DNA of 64,000 bases, from the NCBI GenBank assembly GCA_934394985.1, contig CAKRRF010000011.1, forward strand, positions 1-64,000, written 5' to 3'. The stretch is from an uncultured Marvinbryantia sp. GTDB lineage: Bacteria > Bacillota > Clostridia > Lachnospirales > Lachnospiraceae. Made by a program: the position numbers and the translations under genes. Positions 8,410-17,672 of the stretch are shown here, piece after piece. Each line of letters opens with the position of its first letter. Positions within the stretch are counted from its first letter, which is position 1. The notes beneath the pieces are model-generated. The model saw only the letters and a list, made by a program, of their open reading frames with translations. It was not told the origin of the DNA and searched no databases.

Positions 8410-9492
8410 ATGAACAGAAAAACCAGAAATACGATATTAAATATTTTATTAATAGCACTGGTTGTCGGACTGTTATGTTTCTTCCAGTCAGACACATCCT
8501 CCCATTCCTATGCAATTTCAATTATTGAGAGATCTGTAATTTATGCGGTGGTGGCAGTGGCCATGAATCTTCTGAATGGGTTTACCGGATTATTTTCTCT
8601 TGGTCAGGCAGGATTTATGGCAATTGGAGCTTACGTAACAGCAATTCTTACCATTCCGGTGGAAATGCGCGACAGTGTATATTATATGAACGGTATTGCA
8701 GGATGGCTGCATGATCTGCATGCACCAATGCTGCTGGCGTTGCTGGTCGGAGGACTGTTTGCAGCAGGTGCAGCAGCTTTGATTGGTATTCCGATTCTTC
8801 GACTGAAAAGTGACTATCTCGCTATTGCCACACTGGGATTTGCGGAAATTATCCGTGCACTGCTGGCAGCACCAATGATGGATCAGATTACAAATGGCTC
8901 TTATGGTCTGAATAACATTCCTGGTTTCAAGAATATTTTTCAGCCGGCTGCACTGGCAGTGGTCTGTATCGGTATTATGGTACTTCTGATTAATTCATCC
9001 TATGGGCGTGCATTTAAAGCGATCCGAGAAGATGATATAGCAGCAGAAGCTATGGGGATCAACCTGTTCCGCCATAAAGAACTGTCATTTGTGATTTCTT
9101 CTTTCTTTACCGGAATTGCAGGAGGAATGCTGGCAATTTATATGAGATCTATCGACACGAAAACCTTTCAGGTTATGTTGACGTATAACATCCTGCTGAT
9201 CGTTGTGCTTGGTGGTATCGGAAGTGTAACCGGATCTGTGATCGGCTCTTTCCTGATCAATGGTGGACAGGAATGGCTTCGTTTTCTGGATGATGATAGT
9301 TTTAAAATTGCGGGCGTACATATTCCGCTATTCCGTCCAGGTTTTCGTATGGTAGTATATTCTATTCTTCTGATGGTCGTAGTATTATTCTGGCGTCGCG
9401 GTATTATGGGAACCAGCGAATTTTCATGGGATGGATTGTTCGGACTATTCAAAAGAAAAAAGAAAAAAGTTTCTGCTGGAGGTGAAGTATAA
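8410..9492 (+). CDS. livM: LIV-type ABC transporter permease (LivM)
   Basis: Second permease of the LIV importer. 360 aa. Shows VVAVAMNLLNGFTGLFSLGQAGFMAIGAY, RLKSDYLAIATLGFAEIIRALL, YGRAFKAIREDDIAAEAMGI (ATPase-contact loop) and VVLGGIGSVTGSVIGSF, all standard LivM features, and a basic cytoplasmic tail. AAAGGGGTG precedes the ATG. The stop codon overlaps the start of livG by one base, implying translational coupling. Confidence 0.94.
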   Translation: MNRKTRNTILNILLIALVVGLLCFFQSDTSSHSYAISIIERSVIYAVVAVAMNLLNGFTGLFSLGQAGFMAIGAYVTAILTIPVEMRDSVYYMNGIAGWLHDLHAPMLLALLVGGLFAAGAAALIGIPILRLKSDYLAIATLGFAEIIRALLAAPMMDQITNGSYGLNNIPGFKNIFQPAALAVVCIGIMVLLINSSYGRAFKAIREDDIAAEAMGINLFRHKELSFVISSFFTGIAGGMLAIYMRSIDTKTFQVMLTYNILLIVVLGGIGSVTGSVIGSFLINGGQEWLRFLDDDSFKIAGVHIPLFRPGFRMVVYSILLMVVVLFWRRGIMGTSEFSWDGLFGLFKRKKKKVSAGGEV

Positions 9493-10334
9493 TGGCTGAA
9501 AATGTGCTTCATGTAGAAAATATGACAATGCAGTTCGGTGGCGTGGTTGCAGTAAATAATTTGTCGCTGGATGTAAATAAAGGCGAAATAGTGGCATTGA
9601 TTGGGCCAAACGGTGCCGGAAAAACGACAGCATTTAATATGATTACCGGGGTATATGCACCGACCAACGGAATGATTTCTTTTAATGGTGAAGTCATGCT
9701 GGAAAATTATCCACAGGGGAAAATGGTGAAGAATTATCTCGGTGAAAATCATGGAATGTATGACAAAGCAATAGTAAAAACGCCGGACCAGATTACGAAA
9801 CTGGGGATAGCCCGTACTTTCCAGAATATTCGTCTCTTTAAAAGTCTGACGGTATTTGACAATGTGCTGATTGCCCGTCATATGCGCTCCAGAGCAAATG
9901 TATTTTCAGCTGCTTTTCGGTTGAACAGAAACGAAGAACAGGCGAATCGGGAAAAGACGATGGAACTGCTGAAAATGGTTGGTTTGGAGAAGGAAAAAGA
10001 TGAGATTGCAAGTTCTCTTCCTTATGGAAAACAAAGACGGCTGGAGATTGCAAGAGCACTGGCAACAGAACCCGAACTTCTTCTTTTGGATGAACCGGCA
10101 GCCGGTATGAATCCGCAGGAAACAGACGAACTCAGCGAGTTTATTATGAAAATAAAAAATGATTATCAACTGACGGTACTGGTTATTGAGCATCATATGG
10201 AATTAGTTATGAGCATATCTGACCGGATTTACGTACTGGACTTTGGTAAGCTGATTGCGCAGGGAACACCGGAAATCATCCAGAATGATCCGAAGGTAAT
10301 CAGTGCATATCTGGGGGTACAGGAAGATGAGTAA
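9492..10334 (+). CDS. livG: LIV-type ABC transporter ATPase (LivG)
   Basis: ATP-hydrolysing subunit of the importer. 280 aa. Walker A GPNGAGKTT, Q-loop in GIARTFQNIRLF, an ABC signature of the LivG type (LPYGKQRRLEIARAL), Walker B LLLLDEPAAGMNP and the switch His in VIEHHMELV. Between Walker A and the Q-loop it carries a longer insertion than usual (about residues 70-95). It shares one base with livM and overlaps livF by 8 bases. Confidence 0.94.
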   Translation: MAENVLHVENMTMQFGGVVAVNNLSLDVNKGEIVALIGPNGAGKTTAFNMITGVYAPTNGMISFNGEVMLENYPQGKMVKNYLGENHGMYDKAIVKTPDQITKLGIARTFQNIRLFKSLTVFDNVLIARHMRSRANVFSAAFRLNRNEEQANREKTMELLKMVGLEKEKDEIASSLPYGKQRRLEIARALATEPELLLLDEPAAGMNPQETDELSEFIMKIKNDYQLTVLVIEHHMELVMSISDRIYVLDFGKLIAQGTPEIIQNDPKVISAYLGVQEDE

Positions 10335-11055
10335 TATATTGGAAGTAAAAGATCTGAAAGTAGCATATGGCGGAATTGAAGCTGTTCGAGGAATCAGTTT
10401 TGATGTACCGGAAGGGCAGATTGTTACACTGATCGGAGCCAACGGAGCAGGAAAAAGCTCTACGTTACGTTCTATCGTAGGTCTGGAAAAGCCAAAGACA
10501 GGAAGCATTAAGTTTCAGGATATGGATCTGACCGGAATGGGGACAGAGACAATTGTGACCAAAGGCATTACGCTGGTACCGGAAGGCCGTCGCGTATTTG
10601 TGAATCTGTCGGTTCTGGAAAACCTGAAAATGGGTGCTTATATGAGAAAGGATAATATCGAAGAAGACCTGAACTGGGTATATGATCTGTTTCCGCGATT
10701 GAAAGAAAGAAGCTGGCAGGCAGCAGGAACGCTGTCTGGCGGAGAACAGCAGATGCTGGCGATTGCCCGTGCGCTGATGTGTAAACCGAAACTGATCATG
10801 ATGGATGAGCCCTCTCTTGGCCTTGCACCAATCATTGTACAGGGTGTATTTGATATTATCAGAGAGATTAATAAACAGGGCGTGACTATTTTGCTGGTAG
10901 AGCAGAATGCCAATATGGCGTTACATGCAGCCCATCTGGGTTATGTTATGGAAACCGGACGAATCACCATGTCCGGAGAAGGAAAAGAGCTGGCAGCAAA
11001 TGAAGAGATCAAAGCGGCATACCTTGGAAAAGCAAAGAAGAAGACAGTAAATTAA
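10327..11055 (+). CDS. livF: LIV-type ABC transporter ATPase (LivF)
   Basis: Second ATPase of the importer, about 242 aa. Walker A GANGAGKSST, signature LSGGEQQMLAIARAL, Walker B LIMMDEPSLGLAP and His-switch region LLVEQNANMAL. The frame is open from 10303, but ATG 10327 gives the usual LivF start (MSNILEVKDLKVAYGG) and overlaps the livG stop by 8 bases, with AGGAAG upstream. It is the last gene of the liv operon; a terminator hairpin follows 12 nt later. Confidence 0.94.
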   Translation: MSNILEVKDLKVAYGGIEAVRGISFDVPEGQIVTLIGANGAGKSSTLRSIVGLEKPKTGSIKFQDMDLTGMGTETIVTKGITLVPEGRRVFVNLSVLENLKMGAYMRKDNIEEDLNWVYDLFPRLKERSWQAAGTLSGGEQQMLAIARALMCKPKLIMMDEPSLGLAPIIVQGVFDIIREINKQGVTILLVEQNANMALHAAHLGYVMETGRITMSGEGKELAANEEIKAAYLGKAKKKTVN

Positions 11056-11067
11056 AATGCTGGAAGA

Positions 11068-11106
11068 AATCCGGAGTCTGCTATTGACAGGCTCCGGATT
11101 CTGTTT
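11068..11106 (+). terminator. Terminator of liv operon
   Basis: AATCCGGAG (11068-11076) pairs with CTCCGGATT (11092-11100); the stem extends inward by four more pairs including one G-U. CTGTTTT follows. A TTGACA hexamer (11084-11089) lies in the loop, but the matching -10 (TAAGCT at 17 bp) is poor. Confidence 0.8.
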
Positions 11107-11146
11107 TAAGCTGAATAGCAGACTAACCGATGTCACAGGAGGAATT

Positions 11147-12433
11147 ATGAAAGATAATAAGATACAGATTGCAATACTCGGCCTGGGAACTGTAGGAACA
11201 GGTGTATACAAAGTATTAAAGAAGCAAAAGGCAGAGATGTTGCCAAAGCTTGGTGTAGAAGTAGAGGTAAGCCGTGTACTGGTGAGAAATCTGGAACGTG
11301 CAGCTTCCAGAGTGGACGATCCGTCTATACTGACTAACAGATGGGAAGATATTGTTTCGGATGAGACCATTGATATTGTGGTAGAAGTTATGGGAGGAAT
11401 GGAGCCGGCCCGTACGTATATTATGGATGCACTTCATGCCGGAAAAAATGTGGTATCGGCCAATAAAGACCTGATTGCAGCAGATGGTCACACATTAATG
11501 GATGCTGCCAAAGAGGCAAATAAAGACTTCCTGTTTGAAGCATCGGTAGCTGGTGGTATCCCGATCATTCAGCCTCTGAAGCAGGCTCTGCAGGGCAATT
11601 ATATAGAAGAAATTGTGGGAATCGTGAATGGAACCACCAACTTTATTCTGACAAAGATGACAGAAGAAGGCATGGAGTTTCAGGAAGCGCTGCGTCTGGC
11701 AACAGATCTGGGATATGCAGAAGCCGATCCGACTGCCGACGTGGAAGGTCTGGATGCCGGAAGAAAAATGGCCATCCTGGCATCGATCGGTTTTCACTCC
11801 AGAGTGACATTTGATGATGTGTATACAGAAGGAATTACAAAGATTACAGCACGGGACATCCGTTATGCAAAAGAAGTGGGATGTCGTATCAAGCTTTTGG
11901 GAAGAGCGTGCAATACAGGGGATGGGATTGAAGTCGGGGTATATCCGATGCTGATTGACAACAGACATCCGCTTGCATCGGTAAATGATTCTTTTAATGC
12001 AGTATTCGTAAAAGGTGATGCAGTAGGAGATACTATGTTTTATGGTCGAGGAGCCGGAGAACTGCCGACAGCCAGTGCAGTGGTTGGAGATATTTTTGAT
12101 GTGATTAAAAATATGCGTTTCGGATGTACAGGAAGAATAGGCTGTACCTGTTATAAAAATATTCCGATGAAAAAACGGGAAGATATTGTCAGCAAATATT
12201 TCATGAGAATCAAGGTGGAAGACAGACCGGGAGTACTGGCTGCGGTAACCAGTGTATTTGGAAATAATAATGTCAGCATTGAACAGTTTATTCAGAAGCG
12301 GAAAAATGGTGATCTGGCAGAGATCGTGGTAATCACAGAAAACGTTCTGGAAAAGAACTTTGATGATTCAGTCAAAATTTTAAAAACAATGTCTATGATC
12401 AAGCAGATATCAGCAATTATTCGAGTATACTGA
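11147..12433 (+). CDS. hom: Homoserine dehydrogenase with ACT domain
   Basis: Reduces aspartate semialdehyde to homoserine with NAD(P)H, the branch step to threonine and methionine. 428 aa, usual for the monofunctional enzyme. Contains the dinucleotide-binding GLGTVGTGVYKVL, GKNVVSANKDLIA, the catalytic-region GGIPIIQPLKQAL...IVGIVNGTTNFILTKM, and a C-terminal ACT domain (MRIKVEDRPGVLAAVTSVFG) that probably mediates threonine feedback. The frame opens at 11057 but ATG 11147 follows AGGAGGAATT and starts the Rossmann fold. It stands alone between the liv terminator and the gpmI promoter. Confidence 0.95.
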   Translation: MKDNKIQIAILGLGTVGTGVYKVLKKQKAEMLPKLGVEVEVSRVLVRNLERAASRVDDPSILTNRWEDIVSDETIDIVVEVMGGMEPARTYIMDALHAGKNVVSANKDLIAADGHTLMDAAKEANKDFLFEASVAGGIPIIQPLKQALQGNYIEEIVGIVNGTTNFILTKMTEEGMEFQEALRLATDLGYAEADPTADVEGLDAGRKMAILASIGFHSRVTFDDVYTEGITKITARDIRYAKEVGCRIKLLGRACNTGDGIEVGVYPMLIDNRHPLASVNDSFNAVFVKGDAVGDTMFYGRGAGELPTASAVVGDIFDVIKNMRFGCTGRIGCTCYKNIPMKKREDIVSKYFMRIKVEDRPGVLAAVTSVFGNNNVSIEQFIQKRKNGDLAEIVVITENVLEKNFDDSVKILKTMSMIKQISAIIRVY

Positions 12434-12463
12434 TTGACAATTGAGGCAGGCTTCCTGTAAAAT
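12434..12463 (+). promoter_or_regulatory. SigA-type promoter of gpmI operon
   Basis: TTGACA (12434-12439) starts on the first base after the hom stop codon; 18-bp spacer; TAAAAT (12458-12463). Confidence 0.7.
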
Positions 12464-12510
12464 AAACTTTTGGAAACGTATTGGAATGTGAACATAAAAG
12501 GAGAATAACG

Positions 12511-14052
12511 ATGAGTAAAAAACCAACCGTATTAATGATCCTGGATGGTTATGGATTAAATGAAAGAAAAGACGGCAATGCTGTGGCACTGGCAGACACA
12601 CCTGTGATGGATAAACTGATGGCAGAATATCCATTTGTAAAAGGACAGGCCAGCGGTATGGCAGTAGGACTTCCGGAAGGACAGATGGGAAACTCTGAGG
12701 TAGGTCATCTGAATATGGGCGCCGGCCGTATTGTATATCAGGAACTGACCAGAATTACAAAAGAGATTGAAGACGGAGATTTCTTTAAGAATGAAGCATT
12801 ACTTGCGGCATGCAAAAATGCAAAAGAAAACAATTCAGCGCTTCACCTGTATGGACTGGTATCTGATGGGGGTGTTCACAGCCATATTACTCATATTTAT
12901 GGTCTGTTGGAACTGGCAAAAAGAGAAGGCGTAGAAAAAGTATATGTACATTGTTTCCTGGATGGCCGTGATACACCGCCTGCATCAGGAAAAGATTATG
13001 TAAAGCAGCTGGAAGCTAAGATGGAGGAACTCGGCGTAGGTGAAGTAGTTTCTGTTATGGGACGTTATTATGCGATGGATCGTGATAATCGCTGGGATCG
13101 TGTAGAACTGGCTTATAATGCACTGGTAAAAGGCGAAGGTGTGGCAGCAGATAATATTGTAAAAGCAATTCAGGAGTCTTATGATAACGAAAAGACAGAT
13201 GAATTTGTGATTCCAGCATATCTGGAAAAAGACGGAAAACCATACGGAAGAATTCAGGATAAGGATTCCATTATTTTCTTTAATTTCCGTCCGGATCGTG
13301 CAAGAGAGATTACCAGAACCTTCTGTTGCGATGAGTTTGATGGATTCAACAGAGGAAAGAGACTGGATGTTACCTATGTATGCTTTACAGAATACGATGC
13401 AACGATTCCAAACAAGATGGTGGCATTCCATAAAGTAGAGATTACCAATACATTTGGAGAATATCTGGCAGCACATCATATGACTCAGGCAAGAATTGCC
13501 GAGACAGAAAAATATGCTCATGTAACATTTTTCTTTAATGGCGGAGTAGAAGAGCCGAATGAAGGCGAAGACCGTATTCTGGTAAAATCTCCAAAGGTTG
13601 CTACGTATGATCTTCAGCCGGAAATGAGCGCATTTGAAGTGTGCGACAAATTATGTGAAGCGATTCGTTCTGATAAATATGATGTTATTATTATCAATTT
13701 TGCAAATCCTGACATGGTTGGACATACCGGTGTGCAGGAAGCAGCGATCAAAGCGGTAGAAGCAGTAGATCAGTGTGTGGGAAAAGCAGTAGAAGCATTA
13801 AAAGAAGTGGATGGTCAGATGTTTATCTGTGCAGACCACGGAAATGCAGAACAGCTGGTGGATTACGAAACAGGCGCACCTTTCACTGCACATACAACGA
13901 ATCCGGTACCGTTTATTCTTGTAAATGCGGATCCGGCTTTTACTCTGCGTGAAGGTGGATGCCTTGCAGATATTATTCCGACATTGATTGAACTGATGGG
14001 TATGGAACAGCCAAAAGAAATGACAGGCAAATCTCTGCTTGTACGTAAATAA
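12511..14052 (+). CDS. gpmI: 2,3-bisphosphoglycerate-independent phosphoglycerate mutase
   Basis: Interconverts 3- and 2-phosphoglycerate in glycolysis using two manganese ions and a phosphoserine intermediate. 513 aa, the usual length. VLMILDGYG carries the first metal ligand, and QMGNSEVGHLNMGAGR holds the catalytic Ser; later motifs include FNFRPDRARE, ADHGNAEQ and HTTNPVPFI (metal-binding His). ATG 12511 has AGGAGA upstream; the frame opens 30 nt earlier without a ribosome site. In many Clostridia gpmI is followed by eno, secG, rnr and smpB; here an unknown gene and an internally deleted enolase relative stand in eno's place. Confidence 0.96.
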   Translation: MSKKPTVLMILDGYGLNERKDGNAVALADTPVMDKLMAEYPFVKGQASGMAVGLPEGQMGNSEVGHLNMGAGRIVYQELTRITKEIEDGDFFKNEALLAACKNAKENNSALHLYGLVSDGGVHSHITHIYGLLELAKREGVEKVYVHCFLDGRDTPPASGKDYVKQLEAKMEELGVGEVVSVMGRYYAMDRDNRWDRVELAYNALVKGEGVAADNIVKAIQESYDNEKTDEFVIPAYLEKDGKPYGRIQDKDSIIFFNFRPDRAREITRTFCCDEFDGFNRGKRLDVTYVCFTEYDATIPNKMVAFHKVEITNTFGEYLAAHHMTQARIAETEKYAHVTFFFNGGVEEPNEGEDRILVKSPKVATYDLQPEMSAFEVCDKLCEAIRSDKYDVIIINFANPDMVGHTGVQEAAIKAVEAVDQCVGKAVEALKEVDGQMFICADHGNAEQLVDYETGAPFTAHTTNPVPFILVNADPAFTLREGGCLADIIPTLIELMGMEQPKEMTGKSLLVRK

Positions 14053-14378
14053 TGAACATAGAACTTTCAAGAGACGCTGTACAGCTGAAGTTGAAGTACA
14101 GATGGAATGCACCACTGATTTCTGCACTGGAATACAGCTATGCCGCAGGACTCGGGCTTCGAAAAATGGGAACAGATGAGGAGACAGTCAGTGAACTTCG
14201 ATCAATGGATGACTTTATAGAATTTCGCAATAAAGTAAAGGAACTGGTGAAAGCTTCCGATGTCTGGGATACATTTGAACATGGCGAGAAGCTGCAGCAG
14301 ATGCTTCTTGGCTGTCGTGTCAAGGATCAGTTAAATGAACATACGCGTATGCTGTTTGATATGGGATATCTGGGATAA
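14052..14378 (+). CDS. Hypothetical protein downstream of gpmI
   Basis: I do not recognise this 108-residue protein. It is soluble, probably all-helical and acidic in the middle (GTDEETVSELRSMDDFIEF), with no signal peptide, membrane segment or Cys-rich motif. Its ATG overlaps the gpmI stop by one base (TAATG), so it is translationally coupled to gpmI and very likely expressed. The pseudo-enolase gene follows after 48 nt. A role linked to glycolytic enzymes is a guess from position only. Confidence 0.7.
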   Translation: MNIELSRDAVQLKLKYRWNAPLISALEYSYAAGLGLRKMGTDEETVSELRSMDDFIEFRNKVKELVKASDVWDTFEHGEKLQQMLLGCRVKDQLNEHTRMLFDMGYLG

Positions 14379-14394
14379 GTTATAAAAAAACAGG

Positions 14395-14423
14395 GCACAA
14401 TATTTCCAAAGGAGGTATTGTGC
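14395..14423 (+). promoter_or_regulatory. Hairpin presenting the ribosome site of the enolase-like gene
   Basis: GCACAATA (14395-14402) pairs with TATTGTGC (14416-14423), leaving a 13-nt loop that contains AAAGGAGG. The ribosome site is held in the loop rather than masked. The stem ends four bases before the ATG at 14427. The structure is seen; a regulatory effect is inferred. Confidence 0.5.
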
Positions 14424-14426
14424 TTT

Positions 14427-15185
14427 ATGTTTAAGTATAAGCAGATCACAGATGTACTGGGGAGAAGAATACTGGATGGAAAAGGTCTTTCAGCCATAGA
14501 AGTAGAAGTACTTGGTGAAGATGGAGAAGTTGGAAAAGCAGCCGTATCACTGTCAGGTCCGGATGAATATCTGGAACAGATGGCAGAGAGCCTGGTGCTG
14601 TTTATCAATACGAATATTGCAGACGGAATCATTGGAGAAAATCTGTTGGCGCAGAATCATATTGATCAGATTCTGGAACGGATTGCCGGATCAGAACAGG
14701 AAACAACGGCAAGAAAAAGCGCTGTAAGGGCAGTATCCTGTGCATCAGCCAGAGCAGCAGCAAAGCATCTGGGTCTTTCTTTGTACCAGTATCTCGGCGG
14801 AGTGCGAATACAAAGCTGTCCGGCTTTACGGATTGCAATTCCGGAGGAAAAAAGACCCGGAGCACAGTGTCAGATATTGATGGACAGATGGAAAGAGCAG
14901 TATCCCAAAACAAAGATTTGTGTAGAGAAAAAAGAGACAGATACAGAGAAAATCATAGAGCCAGGCTGGTATTCTACGGTTACGCAGTGTATGAAGGATA
15001 TCGGTGACTGGAAGGAGAATGGAAAAAAACAGATTATATTGAAAGATACGGAGTACGTTACCGATTCGTTTCTGATAGATCTGGCAGTAGCTTCTGGTGT
15101 AGATTCTCTGGAATTGAGACCTCCGGTGCGCGGAGAAAATACGGTAAAATATACCAGGTTGATGAGAATTCTGGAACATTTATAA
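14427..15185 (+). CDS. Enolase-like protein with deleted catalytic barrel
   Basis: A 252-aa relative of enolase (normally about 430 aa). The N-terminal domain is recognisable: GRRILDGKGLSAIEVEVL matches the REILDSRGNPTVEVEV region, followed by DGEVGKAAVS, and CASARAAAKHLGLSLYQYLGG matches the end of that domain. The last 40 residues (VTDSFLIDLAVASG, RPPVRGENTVKYTRLMRI) match the enolase C-terminus. In between, most of the TIM barrel with its metal and catalytic residues is missing, and the late catalytic Lys (QIKTG in enolase) reads SLELR here. It therefore cannot act as an enolase by the known mechanism. It sits exactly where eno lies in the Clostridia gpmI-eno-secG order. A working enolase must be elsewhere. 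Confidence 0.8.
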   Translation: MFKYKQITDVLGRRILDGKGLSAIEVEVLGEDGEVGKAAVSLSGPDEYLEQMAESLVLFINTNIADGIIGENLLAQNHIDQILERIAGSEQETTARKSAVRAVSCASARAAAKHLGLSLYQYLGGVRIQSCPALRIAIPEEKRPGAQCQILMDRWKEQYPKTKICVEKKETDTEKIIEPGWYSTVTQCMKDIGDWKENGKKQIILKDTEYVTDSFLIDLAVASGVDSLELRPPVRGENTVKYTRLMRILEHL

Positions 15186-15250
15186 AAAATCAGTTGAAAA
15201 AAAACAGCAGCTATGATACACTGATTTTGTTTGACATAGGAGGTGGAGAA

Positions 15251-15487
15251 GTGGGAGTTCTTAGAATCATTCTTACCATAATTTTTATTATTGATTGTAT
15301 CGCTTTATCAGTTATCGTATTAATGCAGGAAGGCAAATCTGCAGGACTTGGAACGATTGGCGGCTTGTCTGAAACATACTGGGGCAAGAATAAAGGCCGT
15401 TCCATGGAAGGTGCACTGGTTAAGATCACCAAGGCACTGGCAATAGGATTCGTTGTTTTGGCGATTGTTTTGAATTTGAATTTTTAA
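15251..15487 (+). CDS. secG: Preprotein translocase subunit SecG
   Basis: Small auxiliary membrane subunit of the SecYEG translocon. 78 aa from GTG 15251, placed six bases after GGAGGT (15239-15244). Two hydrophobic segments (ILTIIFIIDCIALSVIVLM and ALAIGFVVLAIVLNL) flank the conserved cytoplasmic loop QEGKSAGLGTIGG. The frame is open upstream to 15194 but without a ribosome site. A terminator-like hairpin follows before rnr, as part of the conserved secG-rnr-smpB-ssrA block. Confidence 0.93.
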   Translation: MGVLRIILTIIFIIDCIALSVIVLMQEGKSAGLGTIGGLSETYWGKNKGRSMEGALVKITKALAIGFVVLAIVLNLNF

Positions 15488-15494
15488 TGGTAAG

Positions 15495-15524
15495 ACACTC
15501 TTGTAAGATGCAAGAGTGTTTTTT
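15495..15524 (+). terminator. Hairpin between secG and rnr
   Basis: ACACTCTTG (15495-15503) pairs perfectly with CAAGAGTGT (15511-15519) and runs into T6. The rnr ribosome site starts about 12 nt later, so read-through may be used to set rnr level. Confidence 0.8.
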
Positions 15525-15542
15525 ACTTACTACAGGAGATTT

Positions 15543-17669
15543 ATGGATAACAAATTTGAAAAAAGAAAAGAAATCGTATATTCCCTGATCTGTGATCCAC
15601 ATTATGTGCCGATGAAGATCAAGGAGATTGCCATTGTAATGCAGGTGGCAAAAGAAGACCGTCCAGAGCTGGAAGCCATTCTGGAGGAATTGCAGAAGGA
15701 AGGAAAGATAGAATTAACGAAACGGGGAAAATATAAAAAGGCAGAACGCGCCATTGCGGTCGGGCTTTTTATCGGTAATGCGAGAGGATTCGGTTTTGTG
15801 GAGATTGAGGGAAGAGAAGAAGATCTTTTTATCTCAGAAGAACATGTAAATGGCGCAATTCATCATGATACTGTTGAAGTGGAAATTTTACCAGGCAAGA
15901 CCGGAAAGAGGCAGGAAGGCATCATTACCCGTATTGTTTCCCATGAGTTAAAAGAAATCGTAGGTACCTTTGAGAAATGCAAAAATTTCGGTTTTGTGCG
16001 ACCGGATAATCAGAAGTTTTCCAAAGATATTTTTATTCCGATTGAGCGCTCCAAAGGCGCAGTAGACGGACATAAAGTCTTGGTAGAACTGACCAGTTAT
16101 GGAAGTAATACCAGAAAACCTGAGGGAAAAGTAGTTCAGATTATTGGTCATATAAATGATCCGGGGACAGATATTCTTTCTGTGATTTATGGCCATGAGC
16201 TGCCAATGGAATTTCCGGAGAGAGTGCTGAATCAGGCAGAACGTGTGGCAAAAGAAGTAAGTGAGGCAGACTGTCAGGGAAGAGAAAATTTAAGAGATCT
16301 GACGATAGTGACGATTGACGGAGAAGATGCAAAGGATCTGGATGACGGTGTGTCTGTGACCTGGGATGAAGAACAGCAGCTGTGGCATCTTGGAGTGCAT
16401 ATTGCAGACGTGACAAATTATGTGCAGGAAAACAGTGCGCTGGACAGAGAAGCATTGAAGCGTGGAACCAGTGTATATCTGGTGGATCGTGTGATTCCTA
16501 TGCTGCCGCATACATTGTCGAACGGAATGTGTTCTTTGAATCAGGGGGAAGATCGTCTGGCACTGAGCTGTCTGATGGATGTAGATGTCAGAGGCGAAGT
16601 GACGGCTCATCGGATTGTGGAAAGTGTGATCTGCGTGAATCGCAGAATGACCTATACCAGTGTGGCAAAGATTCTGCAGGAGCAGGACGAAGACGAAATA
16701 GAAAAATATCAGGACCTGGTACCTATGTTTCAGGAAATGGAAAAATTGGCCGCTATTCTTCGTGCAAATCGGAAAAAGCGTGGTTCGATTGACTTTCATT
16801 TTGCAGAGAGTAAGATTCTATTGAATGAAAAGGGAGAACCGATAGAGATCAGACCATATGACCGGAATGTGGCAACAAAGATCATTGAAGATTTTATGCT
16901 TCTGGCCAATGAAACAGTAGCGCAGGATTATTACTGGCAGGAACTGCCGTTTTTGTATCGAACACATGAATCGCCGGATCCGGAAAAGATTCAGCAGCTT
17001 GCCATGTTTATTGCCAACTTTGGATATGGTATGAAAGGAATCCGGGATGAAGTACATCCGAAGGAATTGCAAAAACTACTTGCAAGAATCGAGGATTCTC
17101 CTGAGGAATCGCTGATCAGCCGTCTGACATTGCGATCTATGAAGCAGGCGAGATATACAGTGGATTGTTCTGGACATTTTGGCTTGGCGGCAAAGTATTA
17201 CTGCCATTTTACTTCACCGATTCGCCGCTATCCGGATCTGCAGATTCATCGTATTATCAAAGAAAATCTGCGTGGCCGTCTGAACGGAGAACGGATCACT
17301 CATTATGAAGAAATTCTTCCGGGGGTGGCAGAACAGACCAGCAAGACAGAACGCCGCGCCGATGATGCGGAACGTGAAGTAGAAAAAATGAAAAAAGTAG
17401 AGTACATGGAACGGCATATCGGAGAAACATTCGAAGGCGTGATATCCGGTATGAACAGTTATGGATTTTATGTAGAACTGCCAAATACGGTAGAAGGTAT
17501 GGTACATGTCAGCAATCTCTATGATGATCGTTATTATTATAATGAAGAAACTTACGAAATGTATGGTGTAGAGACCGGAAAAGTGTATCAGATGGGACAG
17601 CGTGTAAAGGTGCGTGTGCTGGATGCAGACAAAGAAACGCGTACCATAGATTTTTGTATAGGAGAGTAG
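15543..17669 (+). CDS. rnr: Ribonuclease R
   Basis: Processive 3'-5' exoribonuclease that degrades structured RNA and, with SmpB-tmRNA, non-stop mRNA. 708 aa. Order of domains: N-terminal winged helix (about 10-75), cold-shock domains, the catalytic RNB domain with DLTIVTIDGEDAKDLDDGVSV (metal-binding Asp residues), HLGVHIADVTNYV and HFTSPIRRYPDLQIHR, then a C-terminal S1 domain (GETFEGVISGMNSYGFYVEL). The ATG at 15543 follows CAGGAGATT; an upstream frame extension has no ribosome site. The smpB gene begins three bases after its stop, matching their joint role. Confidence 0.96.
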   Translation: MDNKFEKRKEIVYSLICDPHYVPMKIKEIAIVMQVAKEDRPELEAILEELQKEGKIELTKRGKYKKAERAIAVGLFIGNARGFGFVEIEGREEDLFISEEHVNGAIHHDTVEVEILPGKTGKRQEGIITRIVSHELKEIVGTFEKCKNFGFVRPDNQKFSKDIFIPIERSKGAVDGHKVLVELTSYGSNTRKPEGKVVQIIGHINDPGTDILSVIYGHELPMEFPERVLNQAERVAKEVSEADCQGRENLRDLTIVTIDGEDAKDLDDGVSVTWDEEQQLWHLGVHIADVTNYVQENSALDREALKRGTSVYLVDRVIPMLPHTLSNGMCSLNQGEDRLALSCLMDVDVRGEVTAHRIVESVICVNRRMTYTSVAKILQEQDEDEIEKYQDLVPMFQEMEKLAAILRANRKKRGSIDFHFAESKILLNEKGEPIEIRPYDRNVATKIIEDFMLLANETVAQDYYWQELPFLYRTHESPDPEKIQQLAMFIANFGYGMKGIRDEVHPKELQKLLARIEDSPEESLISRLTLRSMKQARYTVDCSGHFGLAAKYYCHFTSPIRRYPDLQIHRIIKENLRGRLNGERITHYEEILPGVAEQTSKTERRADDAEREVEKMKKVEYMERHIGETFEGVISGMNSYGFYVELPNTVEGMVHVSNLYDDRYYYNEETYEMYGVETGKVYQMGQRVKVRVLDADKETRTIDFCIGE

Positions 17670-17672
17670 GAT

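Noticed and set aside
9168..9881. A 237-codon reverse-strand frame across livM-livG
   Set aside because: It lies wholly antisense to two well-supported transporter genes and its translation resembles no protein family; a shadow frame.
11084..11112. A promoter inside the liv terminator driving hom
   Set aside because: TTGACA is perfect, but the -10 at 17 bp (TAAGCT) matches only three of six consensus bases; noted in the terminator entry only.
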